Source: Lineus longissimus (Eukaryota; Nemertea; Pilidiophora; Heteronemertea; Lineidae). From it: a stretch of 64,000 nt of DNA. The notes under the pieces were generated by a model that was not told where the DNA came from, searched no databases, and was given only the letters and a program-made list of their open reading frames with translations. This document shows, piece by piece, positions 1 through 14,152 of the stretch (position 1 is its first letter; each line of letters opens with the position of its first letter). The DNA lies in assembly GCF_910592395.1 (NCBI RefSeq), contig NC_088321.1, positions 434,001 through 498,000 on the forward strand, read 5' to 3'. Both the position numbers and the translations under genes were made by a program.

Positions 1-2669
1 ACCAAATACTTCAAAAGTTAAAAAATTATCCAATCAACTGATGTTTCAAACATGTATTGTTGCATACTAATTTTCATATTTTTCCAACCCAGAGATGATA
101 ATTTACAAACTAAGAAAAGTCAAACATTGAACATTTATTATCTGTTTTGACTGGTTTGACAAGCACTCAGGCTAGAGTCCACCCATTTAAAATGATAATG
201 TATGTCGGAATTGTCTCCAGCTCCGAAGCACGAACCGATGGTCAGATTTCTTTAAAGTTTGTTTACATTGACCAGAGCTCCCCAAACAAACAGGATCTTC
301 TCATTTTAGTAACCACGGTAACGATATAAAGTTTTTGTATCCATTTTTCCAAAACAGGCATTGTGCATTAGATTAGATATTGTCCTCTCAGTAAGGTTTG
401 TTCTCCATCAATCTTGATGAAATGTCCACGTAATTAGGTTTTTGTGCCCATCTGCTCTACGAGAGAATGAAACAATGACCAGAAACAGAATATTGCCAAC
501 ATGGGGGGGGGGGGGGCTAAGATGCTGAAGACATTTATTTCCCTTCTGCACTGACGATGCAGAACTCCTAAAATCATGTTAGGTTGCTAAGCTCCGATCA
601 ATAAAAACTCAACTTTAAAGAAATGCGACAACTAGTTAGCGCTCCAGAGCCCAAAATGACATGTACAGATCATTTACGAATGGTCCATACTCATATTTAA
701 TAACAATAATGATCTATTTATACATCCACTCACAACAATCACACCTAAAGATCACAGACAAACAACTCACCTTGCAGTTGCCATGGTTACGGCACTTTTA
801 AGGAAAGAAATCTGCCACACGTACTAGTTGATGTTTACTTCCCTCGTGTTTGCATCTTTGGAACTTTCTCCAAAAAAAACCTAGAAACTGTTCTACCAAA
901 GATTCCATTAACCGATTCCATTAACCGATTCCATTAACCGATTCCATTAACCGATTCCATTAACCGCCATATATCGGAGGCTTTGTGATTCACCTGGCGT
1001 CCAAAATTACCTCGAGACAAAAAAATATTGCCAAAAAAAATTTTTGATTGGAAAAGCTGGAACATCTACAAAAATGAAAATTTCATTTTTTTTCAAAATT
1101 TCTTTTTTTTGATAAATTTTTTTCGCAAATCACAAAAGTTAAGAATTATGAAAATTTTGCGACCAACACTAAAAATTTTTTTTTCAATTTTTTTTTTTAT
1201 AATAGTACATGTTTGAATCATGATCATTTGCAATGGATGCCTCTGCACTCCTAAGACAAGACCCAGATAGTGAGGTGGAGGGGGTTTATAAGATGAAACA
1301 AAAGCGCTATTAACCATAACCGTCTTCCTGGCATAATTATAACAACCCCTTTGAAGACTTATAACCACATCATCGAGTAGGCAGCATATTTTGCAAGTGA
1401 AACAAGATCATTTTCCCCTCAGGAATATTCCGTCAAGAAAAATACGGCAGAGAGTCTTCAATTGGTAATTTTCACAAAGACGCCCTTTTCAAGAGGCATG
1501 ACGAGAGCGGCCATAAAGGAGATTGCAAAGCCTGACGGCAATGTATCGACGAAAACAAAAATGACAGTTGGAGAAAGGAAACAGTGTTTGTAATCATGAT
1601 GAGGGGGCGTTCTTCCTACTAACGCAGAGGTGTAACGTCTCGATAAGACACCATGGGATCTTTGATGCCACCTCCAGTCAAGACCAATTGAGAATAGTGC
1701 GTGACCTTTCATTGAGACTTTTATGACCTCAAAGGTCACTGCAAGAAAACATCGATTGTCGATGACCCTCGAAGAAATGTATAGACCTTTCAACCAAGAT
1801 GGTTGCTTCAGTTTCGGCGTACACCGGTGTATATCTGCTCTTACTCACTCATTCACTTCGCTGGCCCGCGTGGGAAGTATTGGTGAATCGTCCACCCAGC
1901 AAACTGCACGAGAGCAATGCCCTAACAAGGCAACGAGTAAGGCTATAGGAACTATATAGAGAAACCAGGCGGGATGCTGCCACAAAAATGTGGCAACCTA
2001 TCAGAATCGTTGGAGTGGTTCAATTGGTCCCTGACTGCACCTATGAAAATATCCACAACAGATTTACAAAAGCACGACCACAACACCCAACATCTATTTC
2101 CATGGCACGGAAAAAACAACATGGATGAAAAATGTTCGTCGCCTCAGAGGCTGGGAGATCATTTTCGTGACGTGCTGCAGGCGTTTCGTTGAGATGAGTT
2201 GTAAACTCAGTAATTGCATCCTCAGCTGTTCAGCTAAATGTCATGATTCATTAGGTATTGCTCGAAATACACAGTTTTCTGACCTGTTTTTACTGGGGCG
2301 GGACTGTGCAGACAATGTTTGTGCATTCACAGAGTTCTCCACAGGGTTTTCTCAAGGTAGGGTGGTACCATTGACATTCAACAAGTTTTGCCAGTGTGCA
2401 ACACAAGGTAGGGTTGCCAGCAATTTAAGGTGGGGTGGCCCGATAGAAGCCCTTTACAAACTTCTAGAGCAGGTGGCTCTTCCAAGGTAGGGGTAAGCGG
2501 CCAAGGTAAGACGCTTCATCTCTAGGGGGCTTGACCTGAACTGGCCCCATGGCCCTTGTGTCTGCTCAAATACGGAGAATATGCTTATGGTCACAGAAAG
2601 TAGCTGCAACATTGTCAAGAAATGACTCGGCAGCCTCAGGATGCAGACCAAACCAGAGATTCACATTAT
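1..2669. other. Left flank, no supported gene
   Basis: No open frame here looks like a conserved protein on either strand. The stretch holds a 13-bp tandem repeat (901-965), a poly-G run near 505-517 and T-rich low-complexity DNA at 1030-1210. If the minus-strand transcripts at 2676-9881 and 13487-17375 continue leftward, this region is intron. The minus-strand sequence at about 2150-2650 has repeated CTACCTTG-type words, which look like decayed repeat DNA rather than coding sequence. Confidence 0.5.
901..965. repeat. 13-bp tandem repeat, five exact copies
   Basis: Five uninterrupted identical copies of GATTCCATTAACC are seen. There is no frame or gene association. Identity across the copies indicates recent expansion. 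Confidence 0.95.
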
Positions 2670-2675
2670 ACGCAC

Positions 2676-5600
2676 CTGAAAAATCAAGTACTTCACCAAG
2701 TCCTTCGCCCACATGTGTGTGACCCCTGACTTAGTATTCATCATTGCGTTATTGTAATGGTAGTAGAAATAATGTTTCTTGGATTCGAATAATCGTCTAC
2801 TTGCGGTCAGATCATACCTCTGTTTCCCCTCATCATCCTTTTCGACTTCCTCCTCTGCTTCCCCAGGCGTAAGTTTCCTCCTACTTTTCCTATGCCTGTG
2901 TTTCCCACCCGTAATTCCCGACAAACTACGCGTATTGTCAGCTTCTGTCGAATCACTCCGGCGCACACAATAGTAACGATCAGACCTTGAAGCATCATCA
3001 AATTTCTTCCAAACGTTCGAATCGAGTTTCTCATAATGATAACCGAAATCACTATGACGCGTAGTTTGGAGACGCTGGAAGCCATTTTCTGGTATTGCAT
3101 CGGACATGCGGCTCACACTAGAATACGTTGAAGATCGCCGTGAATTCGCCTGGTGTGATCCGCGATCTAAAGCGTTATCGCTATGAAACTGTACCTCATA
3201 CTCTCGGGGGGTAGAATGAAGTGCGTTATCACTTTTGACCATGCCACCTACATGACCGAGGGAGTACATCTGGCCCAAGTCTGGGTTCCACGCGGAGGCC
3301 CGCCGATGAGAGAAGAGTGGCGCCGACACACCGGACCACTGACTTGACGCATCAGAATCCTGCCGTCGATACCAGTTACGATTATATCGATGCGAACTAG
3401 AATGTTTCGAACTGAAAAGATTCGCCTCAGACTCTGGTACTCCATGCTGAGCTAAAAACTCCTCAAATTCCTGCCGAGATGCTGGAGCACGATCAGATGT
3501 CTTGTCATGAAATATATAAGGCTCTGACCCCCTCTTTTTTGTTCCATGGGAACTCTTAGAACTCGGATAACCTGAGTCTAGACTTTCACGCCTTTTGTGT
3601 TTCCATACGCTATGCTCTGGAAAGAGGATCCTGTCCAGGACTTTTCCGTCGGCAAAAGTGTCTTCCTCGGGGAAACATTGGGCATAATATAAGCTTGCTG
3701 TCCGCTGAGGATGGGCAATATCTTGGTTGCTATCGTAAACATTCTTCCAGCCCGTAAGGTCGTCCGACGCAGAGATCAACCCATACGGTAATCTCATGGC
3801 GCGCTGTGATAAAGACCTTGGCCCAAGATTCCGTTGGTAAGGTATAGACTGCATGGATGATGTACTAGAGGTCCAGGATGACCGCCCTTGGGACGAGAAC
3901 TCCTCATTTTCTTGCTGATCAAAAACCTGTGCGGTGTGGTCCGGTGACAACATCTGTCGAGAATTCAACGAACGACGCGCTAACACTGGACTACTTGGTG
4001 AACTCAAGACTTGTGTACCTCGCGAAATGTTACCTGCCCCATCAATGTCAGTAGCACCATCTATCACCAAAGATGAATTTTCGTCAGTCCTAGTCCGAGA
4101 TTTCTTCAAATCTGGAACTTGGAGCCGACCCCCATCCTCTGACTGAACTGCTTCATCCACATATGCACGTTTCCAAGTGGACGACCAAAAGTAGTTGTGG
4201 CCACTTGCTGCATTAAAACTCGATGCTCCGCGTAGCAAATCTGAAGCGTTACGTTTTGCATATTCAGAAACTATTGTTTTGTAGCTCTGGTGCAGACGCT
4301 GTGCAATGGACTTATCCGGAGATGAGGCACAGATTTGGCAAAGTTCCGGCTGATCACATGGCCAGGAATCTGTGATGGTTCCTGGCTTTCTCCTAGCCCC
4401 TTGAGACAGAGTTGGATCAACCTTTTCGATGCTTTCAAACTTTGCAACATCGAAACTATCATGGGGGGAATCAACTAGAATAGTGGGCTGAGCTGGTTTG
4501 GCCATTTTTCCTCCAATCTTAGCGGCAGAGATGGCGACAGCTTTCTCCACCTGGGGCATGACCTCTCCCTTTTCAAAACTAGACAACCTATTCCTGACTA
4601 ACTTCTTTCTTTCCAGTAGTTCTAATGTGCTTTCAAGATACCTGTCTAGTTCATTTAGAACTCCTGTCACTGACGCCTGGCTCTCAGTACTTATTTGTTT
4701 CACAACTTTCTCATGAGAGGTTTCATCAGCTTCTTGACTTGGAACATTGTTACTCCTGATGACACTAGTTTGTACACCAATGCCTTTGTCTATGTTAGAG
4801 ATATCTTTAAGATCTACAGAATCTAGTGCAGATTGATCACAGTAACTTTGGCAGTCTGTCCTATCACTCCGACTCACCATAGCACCTGCCCAGCCGGCAC
4901 CAGGACCAATCTCACTAATCTCTTTGCCCTCACCTGCAAAAGCTGCCTTGTGTACCTGTTTAGAATGAGAACACACCACACCACTGTCAACATCACAAAT
5001 CTTACAATCCGAAGTTAATCCACTCTCACTTTGTGCTGCTGGACTTAGCGCATTAACAATATCCTTTGAAGTTGAACCAGGTGCATTAATCCTTATGTCT
5101 CTGCCACATGGGTCATTAGGCCCCGGACCATGAAGTTTATCACTCTCACAATATACCTGCTGCCTCTTACATTTCAGCCCCTCCCCTTCCTTTTCAAGTC
5201 TGCATCCACCCACTTCACTTAGCTGATCACATATGCCAACACCACTAACACCAGTTCCCGAGGAACTAATTAGTGCTTTATCCGCATCAGTAATTACAGG
5301 TTCATCAGAACGAGGTAACGATCTCTTTCGATCGATTGTACTACGCAAACCACCCCGAGAAAAGTCCTTTGTTTTCTTTATTGAATTATCCACTGGTGAC
5401 AACTTTGAAGACATGTTTTCAATGTTCTCCTCCAGGAACAGGGCTGATGACAACCCTGGACTGTTCTCCTTCGAAAGACCACCTTGACTCAAGTCAACAA
5501 ACAGCCCAGCAGTTACCTTCTTCGCCTCTCCTTTAGAGAGATTATCGCGCTTCAAGCTCTTGCACGAACTTATCACATTCCCCATTTTAGAAGACTCGTC

Positions 5601-8600
5601 AACCACAGCACCAAATTCACAAATCAGACTTGCTGCCTTTTCTAAATCCAAGTTACCCATCGCAGTATAATCCAACTGTGAGAAAACAGGTCCATCAGTT
5701 TCCTTCTGACCAGAAACAAACCCTGGTCCGGAGTAATCCTCATCGCTTTTGCACCCATCATATTCTGAACCCTCCGCACTTCCCAGACCATGATACGCTA
5801 CATCTACTTTGCTATCAATGCCATCAAGCTCATCATCAAAAGACTTACTGCGCACGGAACATACATAATGGCCAGCTTCCTTTTCAAAGGAGCTACCACG
5901 ATCAGAGCGACGTTTTTCATCCTTAGAATCAGCATTAAAAGAATCATCACCAACAGAAGGAGAATTTTTATTATCATGACTCGTGTGTGTATAATCCGCT
6001 GGAGTATTTTTTATACTCTGTCTCAAATTACCTTGATTGAGAATTTCAGCGCCGTACGTCTCTAACGGCGCCAAGTCATCCATGCAAACCATTACATTTA
6101 AATTGGTGTAATCCTTTGAAATCGCCCAATTTGAATTTGTGGGGGCAGCAGCCTCAAAATCATCTGAATGGTCACAATGAGAATCTGAATAACTTTGTTT
6201 GTCACCAGGACCAGGTTTTCTCCAAATTTTTTGCAGTAACTCATCATTGCTTGAACCTGGCCTCACCACTGCCCCCTGTCCTGAAACATTTGCACCGCCA
6301 GATGAATATCCCTCATCCCGACCGGATGACTGATTTATCTTCTCTGCCATCACTGCAGCAACTGAGCCCAAACTCTGCGGCGACAATTTTCCACGATCTT
6401 CTAATAATCCAGTCGTGACAGAAGTTAATCCAGGTATCGCATTGATTTTCATGTTGCCATGGCTACGTGTCCTCACCCATTCTCCCCTCCCCGTCAAACT
6501 ACCTGTAAGATCTTTAGCACAAAGGATCCAATTCGGTGCCATTTTCGGCCCTGGAAATAAATCACCATTAAAAATATCATCCACGTCCACATGTGGTCCT
6601 GTTTCCAATGCGTCCAGATTCATACTCTCAAGGGCTAATTTCACCCGCGGATCACAACCATGGACACTCGATGTAGAACTGTTATCTAATTGACTGGGTA
6701 CGTAACTATCTGTTTCGTGGTTGTTTTCAACCTTTTGAGAAGAAGATCCAACCAATTGTCGATCCGGAATGTCACATGATAGCGCCAGTTTTGGTTGTGT
6801 GCTGTTTGTTATATTCCACCGCAAATTTTCAGTTTCATTTGTAACGTTTTCATTTTCTCCTATTGTCAATTCAGGGAGTGACTTGTGTGTTTGATTCCAA
6901 GGTCTATCTTTTGGAACATTCTGGGTGTCCCTTTGGGGCAGAAAAGGTTCTGATTTTCTTACTGATCTTCTCAACAAATTAACCCTCTCATTCACAACAT
7001 CTCTATGAGATGATGACTCCCCCTGTTTATTCTCTTGAAAATTCATTTGTTTGATCTTCCCCAGTTGTTGTTTATAGACATCCAGAGAGTTTACCAAGTG
7101 TTTATATTCCTTCTGATCCACCTCCAGACTTGATGAATCCTCCAACAGTAATTCCTCTTTAACAGCTGCATCTGTGATAGATTTTCTTCCAAGGACAGCA
7201 AGATTGGTATTTACTTCCAAAACACTTTTGTTTGCGCGCTGAACTTTTGATCTTGAACTGGACTTGTCCAATTCAAGGTCGTTAGACCCAGAAACGTTAT
7301 CACCTTGCTGTGACCGAGAGGAATATGCCAAAGTAAACCTAGCCTCAGTCCCAGAGCCATGAGCAATTTCTCTCCAAAGAGGCCCAGTTGTGACACTCCG
7401 GTCTCCACTATCTCTTGCGCTGCCAAAGTTATCCTGAGTGGGTGTATTTTCCTGAACGTGGTTGCTTGAATTTTCATCCCCAGCACTATAGGAGTATTTC
7501 AGCTTCGGATGACCACGTCTCTGCAGATTTGGTGAGGGAACACTGTCACTTTCAGAGTTCGTCCTTTGGGGTTGTGGCCACTTCTGCTGAGGTAGTATCT
7601 TCTGAAAGTAGTCTTCCAAGCTGTAGTGTCGGATAACAAACTCTGGTTCCTCGGCAGGTGGAGCCGAGGGTTCAGTTCGCGTGTAGTAGGTTCGGTTAAG
7701 CGTGGTGATTGGCTGGTTGGAATGACCAAGGTTTGTAGTCAATTGCTGCTCAGGGCCTACAATCTCACCATGACCGTCACCACTACTCTGATGAGCACAC
7801 CACTGATGTGTCTCCCGTTCACTACTCCTATGAAGGTTCTCCAAGCTTGCACCCATACTCTGGCTTTGTGCCATCAACTCACTCCCAACAACATCTTCAA
7901 ATCTCACACCATCAGACTGAGAGGTGCGGAGAACTCTTCTTGGCTTTATTTGTAATATAGCATCATATGGACTCACACTATCAGTTTCATAAGGTATAAT
8001 GTCATCGAAGTCCCCCACATTCGTAGACTCTGTTCTCTCAGTACTCTGCCTTTCTTTGGGTCCAACATCAACCACGTCCATACGCCCATTGGATCCAAAC
8101 TGCCGTCGGCGTGTTCGGGCCAACTCAGTTTCAGGCTGATCAAGCCACTCCATGCAAGCTGAGCTCGAAACATTTGAACCGTCAATGTCAAGATCTTCTG
8201 GTACTTTTGACCTTGATGCCAAATTCTGAAGGCTAGAGTCGACATTTTGTGGCTCAGCGATTGAGTTCTGTGAATTAGAACCAGACGAATCGGTTACATT
8301 AGGCTCTGACAAATTTCCCATGCTCCTGCTCCCGCGCATAGATGGCCTACCAAAACCGCTCCCATTGCAGTGTTTCCCCCTGGGCCATGAGCTTGCACTC
8401 TCGTCACTTGCATGACCTTCTGACGATGCTTCCTCAATCCCAGAAAGTTTCACCTCGTCATGCCCGACACGATAAAGTGGGATGCGCTTCTCTTCCAAGG
8501 CAGCATCATCTACATGCACTGGGCCAAACTCTTCAAAACTGTCTTCGAAACTCGCAAGTGGAGACACAGGTTCACTTTGCGGAACAAACCCATCCAAGGA

Positions 8601-9881
8601 GGTGGACCTATTCCCAGAAATATCAGGTGCCGAGACACTGGGCGTGACTAAATGATGCCGCTGAACTTTCGGCGATTCGAATTCAGCAAATAACTCTGAT
8701 GTGAACTCCTCCTCAATGCTCTTCTTCTTCCTTTTGAGTCGAGGTGAAAAAAACGTGTGCATCTGGAAAACTTTCTTTTTAGTCTTTTGTTTTGCACCAA
8801 CAGTTAATGCGTACTGTTTTGACTTTTTAGTCTTCGTGAAGAGTTTTAAGAACTTCTTTTTGGGCGTTTCGACCTTTTCAACGTTCTGATTGCTCATCGG
8901 GTGAAACACCCAATCCTCATCCCTGTTCCAGTTATTTCCATTTCCATTCCCATTGCTCAGAGAGCCGTCTGAATGAACGGTACTTGTATCATCGAAATCA
9001 ACATTTCCCATGCCATGTTTCCGTAACGTCCGCTGCAGAAAACTTTTTATCGTCTTCTTCACCCTACCCTTTTGCAAGTTAGGATCAACCACAGAATTAG
9101 AGGACCCAGAAGCAGATGAACTGTTTTTCAATGTTCCTGAACTAGTGTCTGATTCGTTGCCACTCACATCACCATTTCCATTCGTAAATCGACCATTATC
9201 GACGGGGAGTCTCCGGAAGTCAAAAGCTTCCCTTTCCGGCTCCCATGGTGCAGCAGCTGCACCAGTGCTGCTGCCAAAGATGTCATAACCACCATATCGA
9301 TTTTGCCGCTTCCGGTTTAATTCTTCATTATAAAACTGGACAAGGTTGTTGACCTTCGCCCTCGGTTTTGTCGATGATGAACTGGGACTTTCTTCCTCTG
9401 TATCCTTTCCCACATCCTCATCATCATCATCATCATCTTCGTCAACAGGACTATCGTAATTACGAGGCGGAGGATCGTTTAGAATGTATTCAAAAGTGGG
9501 CCTCAAAACTGGAATCTGCAGCAGATTCCCCGGTGATATCCTTGTGCGTTTCCGAACCAACTTTGCGTCATTCTCTACTTCCTTCAAATCTGCATCACCT
9601 ACCGGCTGCTGGCGTTTAAGCAACGCCCTCTTCAAACTCAATTCAGAACCATCGTCGCTATTTTCTGCTGCATCTACCTGTACTTCAGGAATTAAGAATC
9701 TTGCCACGTTTGTTTTTCTGGTCCTGTCGATAGAGTCGTTGGCCGCACTGCTGCCGCTACTTTTGTTACTCTGAATCGTGCCGGTACTATACTGGTCCAA
9801 ACTCCTCGTATCATAATAATCGTAGATGTCCTTGTCATGGACCTGAGAGCCTTCGTTCATAGCAAACCCAAAACGATGCAT
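2676..9881 (-). CDS. Giant single coding exon of a large, mostly disordered protein
   Basis: A continuous open frame of 2402 codons runs from the first in-frame ATG (9881, A at -3) to CAG at 2678-2676, followed by GTGCGT, a good splice donor. The exon therefore ends in phase 0 and the protein continues in an exon not found in this window; the in-frame stop at 2661 is intronic. An in-frame TAA lies at 9947-9945, just upstream. The product is rich in Ser, Asp, Glu, Asn and Gly and looks disordered. Visible landmarks are an acidic run near residue 150-165, a Lys-rich block near 340-380, short helical stretches near 1737-1767 and 1845-1880 (SYKTIVSEYAKRN), an RRESLDSGYPSS segment near 2100 that fits the DSGxxS beta-TrCP degron pattern, and a basic KHRHRKSRRK near 2320. 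I recognise no domain. It lies inside the presumed PIP5K intron on the same strand, so it may be a nested gene or an alternative N-terminus for that kinase. Coding status is very likely from length alone; function is unknown. Confidence 0.9.
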
Positions 9882-9960
9882 GTTGGAAGTTGTGTCCTCC
9901 AAGAATATGATAACGTTCCCAAAAGCTCTCAATTTCAAAGCATTTTAGAATGGTGCTGCA
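9882..9960 (-). promoter_or_regulatory. Probable 5' UTR and acceptor before the giant exon
   Basis: On the minus strand a GGCCTGCAG acceptor-like sequence lies near 9960. It is followed by about 79 bases containing a two-codon upstream ORF, ATG CTT TGA (9943-9935), then the in-frame ATG at 9881. The TAA at 9947-9945 closes the main frame upstream. If an upstream exon is joined here, it contributes only untranslated sequence to this frame. The acceptor is inferred from sequence only. Confidence 0.35.
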
Positions 9961-12900
9961 GGCCGGAAGCTGAGATGATTAGTCTTAAAAGAATTAGTCA
10001 TGCAAACTCATAAGAACATGATGAAGGATAATTTGAGAACACACGAGTTGATCACAAAGATCTGATCTGCCGGTGGCACTTTTTCTACAGGCCTCGCTAA
10101 TCCATCTGAGCTTCTTTTCTCTCGGAACTGTTGCACGGACAATCAGAGCGTGAGGTATACTCCATACGTCTCACTGCAGAGTTCATATTTCTATGATCAG
10201 ATCAAACCAGTCATCTGCAAGCTGATGAATGTTTCTTGTTTTGTGTAAAGTGACTGAGGCTGTAATTAAGAGACATAAGATAGTAAATGAAAGCAAGAAT
10301 CAATAAACACTAAGAATTAAGAACTTAAGAAATCCCTAAAGCACATTTTCTTTTGAAGGACAGCCCAAATTTTCCTCCTGGAGGAACTGAAGGAAAGTGA
10401 CACATGTATAAGTTGCCCCTACAGGTTTTGCAATGTTATCGAAATCGACAGAACTGAAAATATATTCATAAAATTTCATACTAACCTCTGCGAGATAAAT
10501 CCATGACGTAAATTCCTCAACTGCAGATCCACCCAACTTAACAATCGATGTCCAATAATTAGAATATAAGTATTACACATTTCCCATCCAGTTACAAAGA
10601 ATACGATCAGTATCCACAAATATTTTTCTGATCAGTAATCCTGTATTTATTCACCAACACGGTGCAACACAGGGTGTCACAAAAAGTATTTGTAACAATC
10701 AGTTGTTTGGCGATTCCAGGAAGATGACCCGACTCCTGTCGGCATTGGACACCCTTTTTTGCGACATCTTGAATTGCTTTTAGAGAATCCGCAATCTAAT
10801 ATGAAAGTCAAATCCATTGGCACCGTCGTGAAGGAACGGAATCAACATGGAAGTTTTAAAAATGGTACTAATATCCTTTTTTTGCGTCCATGTCAAAGCA
10901 CAGAAACACAAATTCGTATTTGTCTTTGCTATCGGCAATGTCCTCCGTCCATTAAGTCCTCATTTGAAGCTTCAGCAGAACCACTCATGTCACATCCAAA
11001 GTGCCACATTATTGAAAATCAAATACAGTTTCCTCCTGTCCACAGAACTGACGTCTTGTTTAATCAAACTTAGCTTTTATCGCTTGAAACATATAAAATC
11101 AAAAAAAATTGCAATCGAACAAACAATCGGTCGTGCAGTCAATCAAATTTGATCACACGCATTAACTTTTCCATACCAATAGTAGCCACACTGTCAATTC
11201 CTGACGTCTAATACAAAGAGAGAAATCTCGCCAAAAAATCAGTCGGAACTGCAATATTTTTTGAATGAAGTTCAGGAGATGGGGTGGGTCTCTTAAAGTT
11301 GGCACAATAACCAAAACCATCCGCTCAAATGGAAAGCGATGACTTTCCATAAATGTTAAAGTTCTTAGTCTCAACACAACGAAACATAATGAAAATATGA
11401 CAGAACCATAATACTCCAACAATTGTCCACGGAAAAGATTGTCACAATAACAAGTCATTGTTTACAACAACGATGAAGTCATCTACTCAAGACCTTAATT
11501 AGCAACGCAACTGTTACACAAGTTTTAACATCAATAAGACAAATCCGATGATTTTTTACTGAAAGTTTATCCAAAATCCAGGCCAATGTTCAAACTGTAG
11601 TCGGCAGAGGTCGCCTGTTTCGAAACGAAGGGCGGCCCCAACCCTGGAACCTGCTATCCCCAAGAGTTCATCAGGTCTTCCACACGCCGGCTAATAAGTC
11701 CTAACACCTCCCCTCCAACTGGTAACAATGACTCTTATATAATTGAACTTTGCAACACCAAACTGGCGTTGCCAATGGCGATCTATAAGCAATAATCTTG
11801 CCGCAGACAAGCATCAGATTTCCACGACAACCGTGCAATAGCACTTTCCATGCATTTACTGTTATGTATGCAGGGTGTGGTTGTTAACCCCTAAATACCA
11901 ACTCTTCAGCGGCGTAAAATCACGCTGTCAGGGATCGATAACAACCTGAAGTTTCCAAGTGCATACTGAGAAAATATCAGAATATTTTTATCAGAATGAT
12001 GGAGAAACTAGGACTGATTGATAGCTATCAAAAAGGCTCCCCAAGATGAAATGGCATACTCTAAACGGCACTTAGGTGCATCTATTTATCACTGATTCAA
12101 CATAAACAAAGATCAGAAAACATCGATTGAAGTCAAAGAATCAATGAATTCCAAGAATTGAAGCATCAGAGGCAGGGTATGGACATGGGCGTTGTCTAGA
12201 AGGAACAAACTTCTTTACGCTGCAGGGGAATTTAAACTGTTTCAGTCCCTTCCCCTACGAACCACAAATCTATGTGACTGCGACTAAGTGTTTGAGACAA
12301 CAGTTTGGTTCAAGATAGTTACACATCGCTCTCATTTTCACATTGCGTGAGTGATTTTTCTCATAATCTGACGATTGAAAACTGGTGGTGTCACCTACAT
12401 CTGCAGCATCTGAATCAAAGTTATTGAACATCGTTGCTGAAGTAGTGAAATATAGATTGCCACTTCCAAAACTTAAACCCAGTGCTGCCATCTTTGAAAT
12501 TATTGACTAACTTCTGAAATACTGCGTTCGCAACAGAACACAAAGCTAGACACAACCTCGCATGTAAAAAACACACAGTTTTTTTATCAGAACTCATTCT
12601 GTCAGGGCGTTCCTACTACTGAGCAGTCTGAAGGGATGCCTGTCTGAATCTGGGAGAAACAGAATGCCGCCAGACTGCCCCAGAGGGCACCAGGCTACTG
12701 CTACTCACATTAGCAGCTTTCGAATCACCCTATAGAAAAGTCAGTACACTGGTACACATTGTCTGACTCTTGATTGTGACATAACACAAGCCAGACATAC
12801 ACATATGTCAATGTCATAATTCATTAGATCAAATACATGAATGAATAAACCTGCTAATTATTACACAGGCTGCTCACAATAAGCGTGCATAAAATATGCT

Positions 12901-13486
12901 GACTAATTACATGTATGTTTACATGGCTTTCATTCTGTTCAGGGACATGTTTCAGATGGAGCAGAAATTTGCCCAGGATGACTTACCTGTCTTATTCTGA
13001 AGATATCGGGCCAGGCTCTACTCCGAGCCAGGCCTTTTCTGTGTCTGAAAATACTGGCTGGAGCCATGTCAAGTCTGCTTCATTAAGATCTGGAAAGTTT
13101 TAAACTTACCTCAAGAGAGAAAAGCCGTGCTCCGGCATGCTGTCATTGGCGTCACTGTTTGGTATGGTTTGTTTCTATGCTAGCGCATGATACCACACCA
13201 GCACAGACAGAGACAATGCAAAGCACGAACGTCAGACTCCCAGAGCATGAATTCGGGTTTCCAATTACAGTCCAATCCACTTCACGACCTCCTGACTTTG
13301 ATAGATAACCTTGCTTCTTATTTTTGAAAGCATATCTTCACAAAAAACAGTTTTGAGACACTCATACACGCAGACACTCAGTGACAAACAGGACCCCACT
13401 GCCGTCTGCAGTCCAGGCCGCGATTCAATCAGATAATCCAGATAGAACCCCAACCTCTCTAAACAAAACGTCTAAAATTCGCCTAC
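9961..13486. other. Intron or intergenic DNA between giant exon and PIP5K exon 2
   Basis: I looked on the minus strand for the next PIP5K exon, expected to encode a GAIQLGI..TVGSL-like block, and found none. A CTATAG acceptor, 21 bases in phase 0 and GTGAGT occur on the minus strand near 12730-12705. This could be a seven-residue microexon, but it is not supported further. The remainder is unremarkable AT-rich DNA with no convincing gene. Confidence 0.4.
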
Positions 13487-13662
13487 CTTCTTGTAAGTGA
13501 CCTGCCCCGTGTCATCGACACGTCTGTGTCCAATCTTCTTCTCCTTGTCATATTTTGAGTTTGTTGGCACCAGTGCTGACTTGGGTCCCTGAATAGACGT
13601 GACAGGTTGAGTGAACTCGGTTGAGCCTCCTGTCTTTGAAATGCTAGGTCTTTTTTCTTTTA
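13487..13662 (-). CDS. PIP5K: PIP5K type I, coding exon 2 (N-terminal region)
   Basis: This exon lies between a TCTATTTCAG acceptor and a GTAGGC donor. It enters in phase 1, completing a Val codon with the last G of exon 1, and leaves in phase 0. It encodes 59 residues ending KKIGHRRVDDTGQVTYKK. This is the segment that in animal type I phosphatidylinositol-4-phosphate 5-kinases (human PIP5K1A/B/C, fly sktl and PIP5K59B) stands directly before the kinase core. Those enzymes make PI(4,5)P2 at the plasma membrane, controlling actin, endocytosis and PLC signalling. The upstream part is a variable Ser/Thr/Pro-rich linker. The kinase core itself was not found on the minus strand in this window, so the gene is partial here. 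Family assignment rests on this one block plus the matching exon phase. Confidence 0.82.
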
Positions 13663-14152
13663 CTGAAATAGAGACACAAGGGATGTTAATACTAAACCAG
13701 AATGGACCGGACAAGATCACATCTCTCACGGAATATGTGCCGGAAATGTTTTAGCTCGCAATGGACCCTACCTCTGGGTGAAGATGGCGCCACTAGGCCG
13801 ATATAAACACATTTGATGCCAGAGCGTAGTGGTATGCAAAAACCGCTCCCCAAACTTTGGAGGAGGAATTCTCCCTTACGACCTCTAAGGGCGGGATGAA
13901 TGCTGAGGTAGACAAAGAAAGCTAACAACCAGCCACATATCGTGCACTTTCATTTTAGCCCCGACTGTTAGATAATTAGGCCAATAATTTACATAATCTG
14001 ACCATTTGCGGTGAAAATAGCACTTTCTCTACATTTCGTGTAACGCATTGAATAAAACATGATGTGCCGGGACAACACGAAGTCAGCTGTACATGATCAA
14101 CTGACTAGAAAGCTACCGAGTAGTGGATACAATGATTTGGTGTATTTAACGA

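Noticed and set aside
778-795. X-box-like GTTGCCATGGTTAC
   Set aside because: The second half does not fit the RFX half-site and there is no nearby gene start.
1028-1368. Short frames in T-rich DNA on both strands
   Set aside because: Low-complexity Phe/Lys-rich readings of homopolymer tracts.
2779-9774. Numerous open frames on both strands within the giant exon
   Set aside because: Shadows of the 2402-codon frame; none has independent features.
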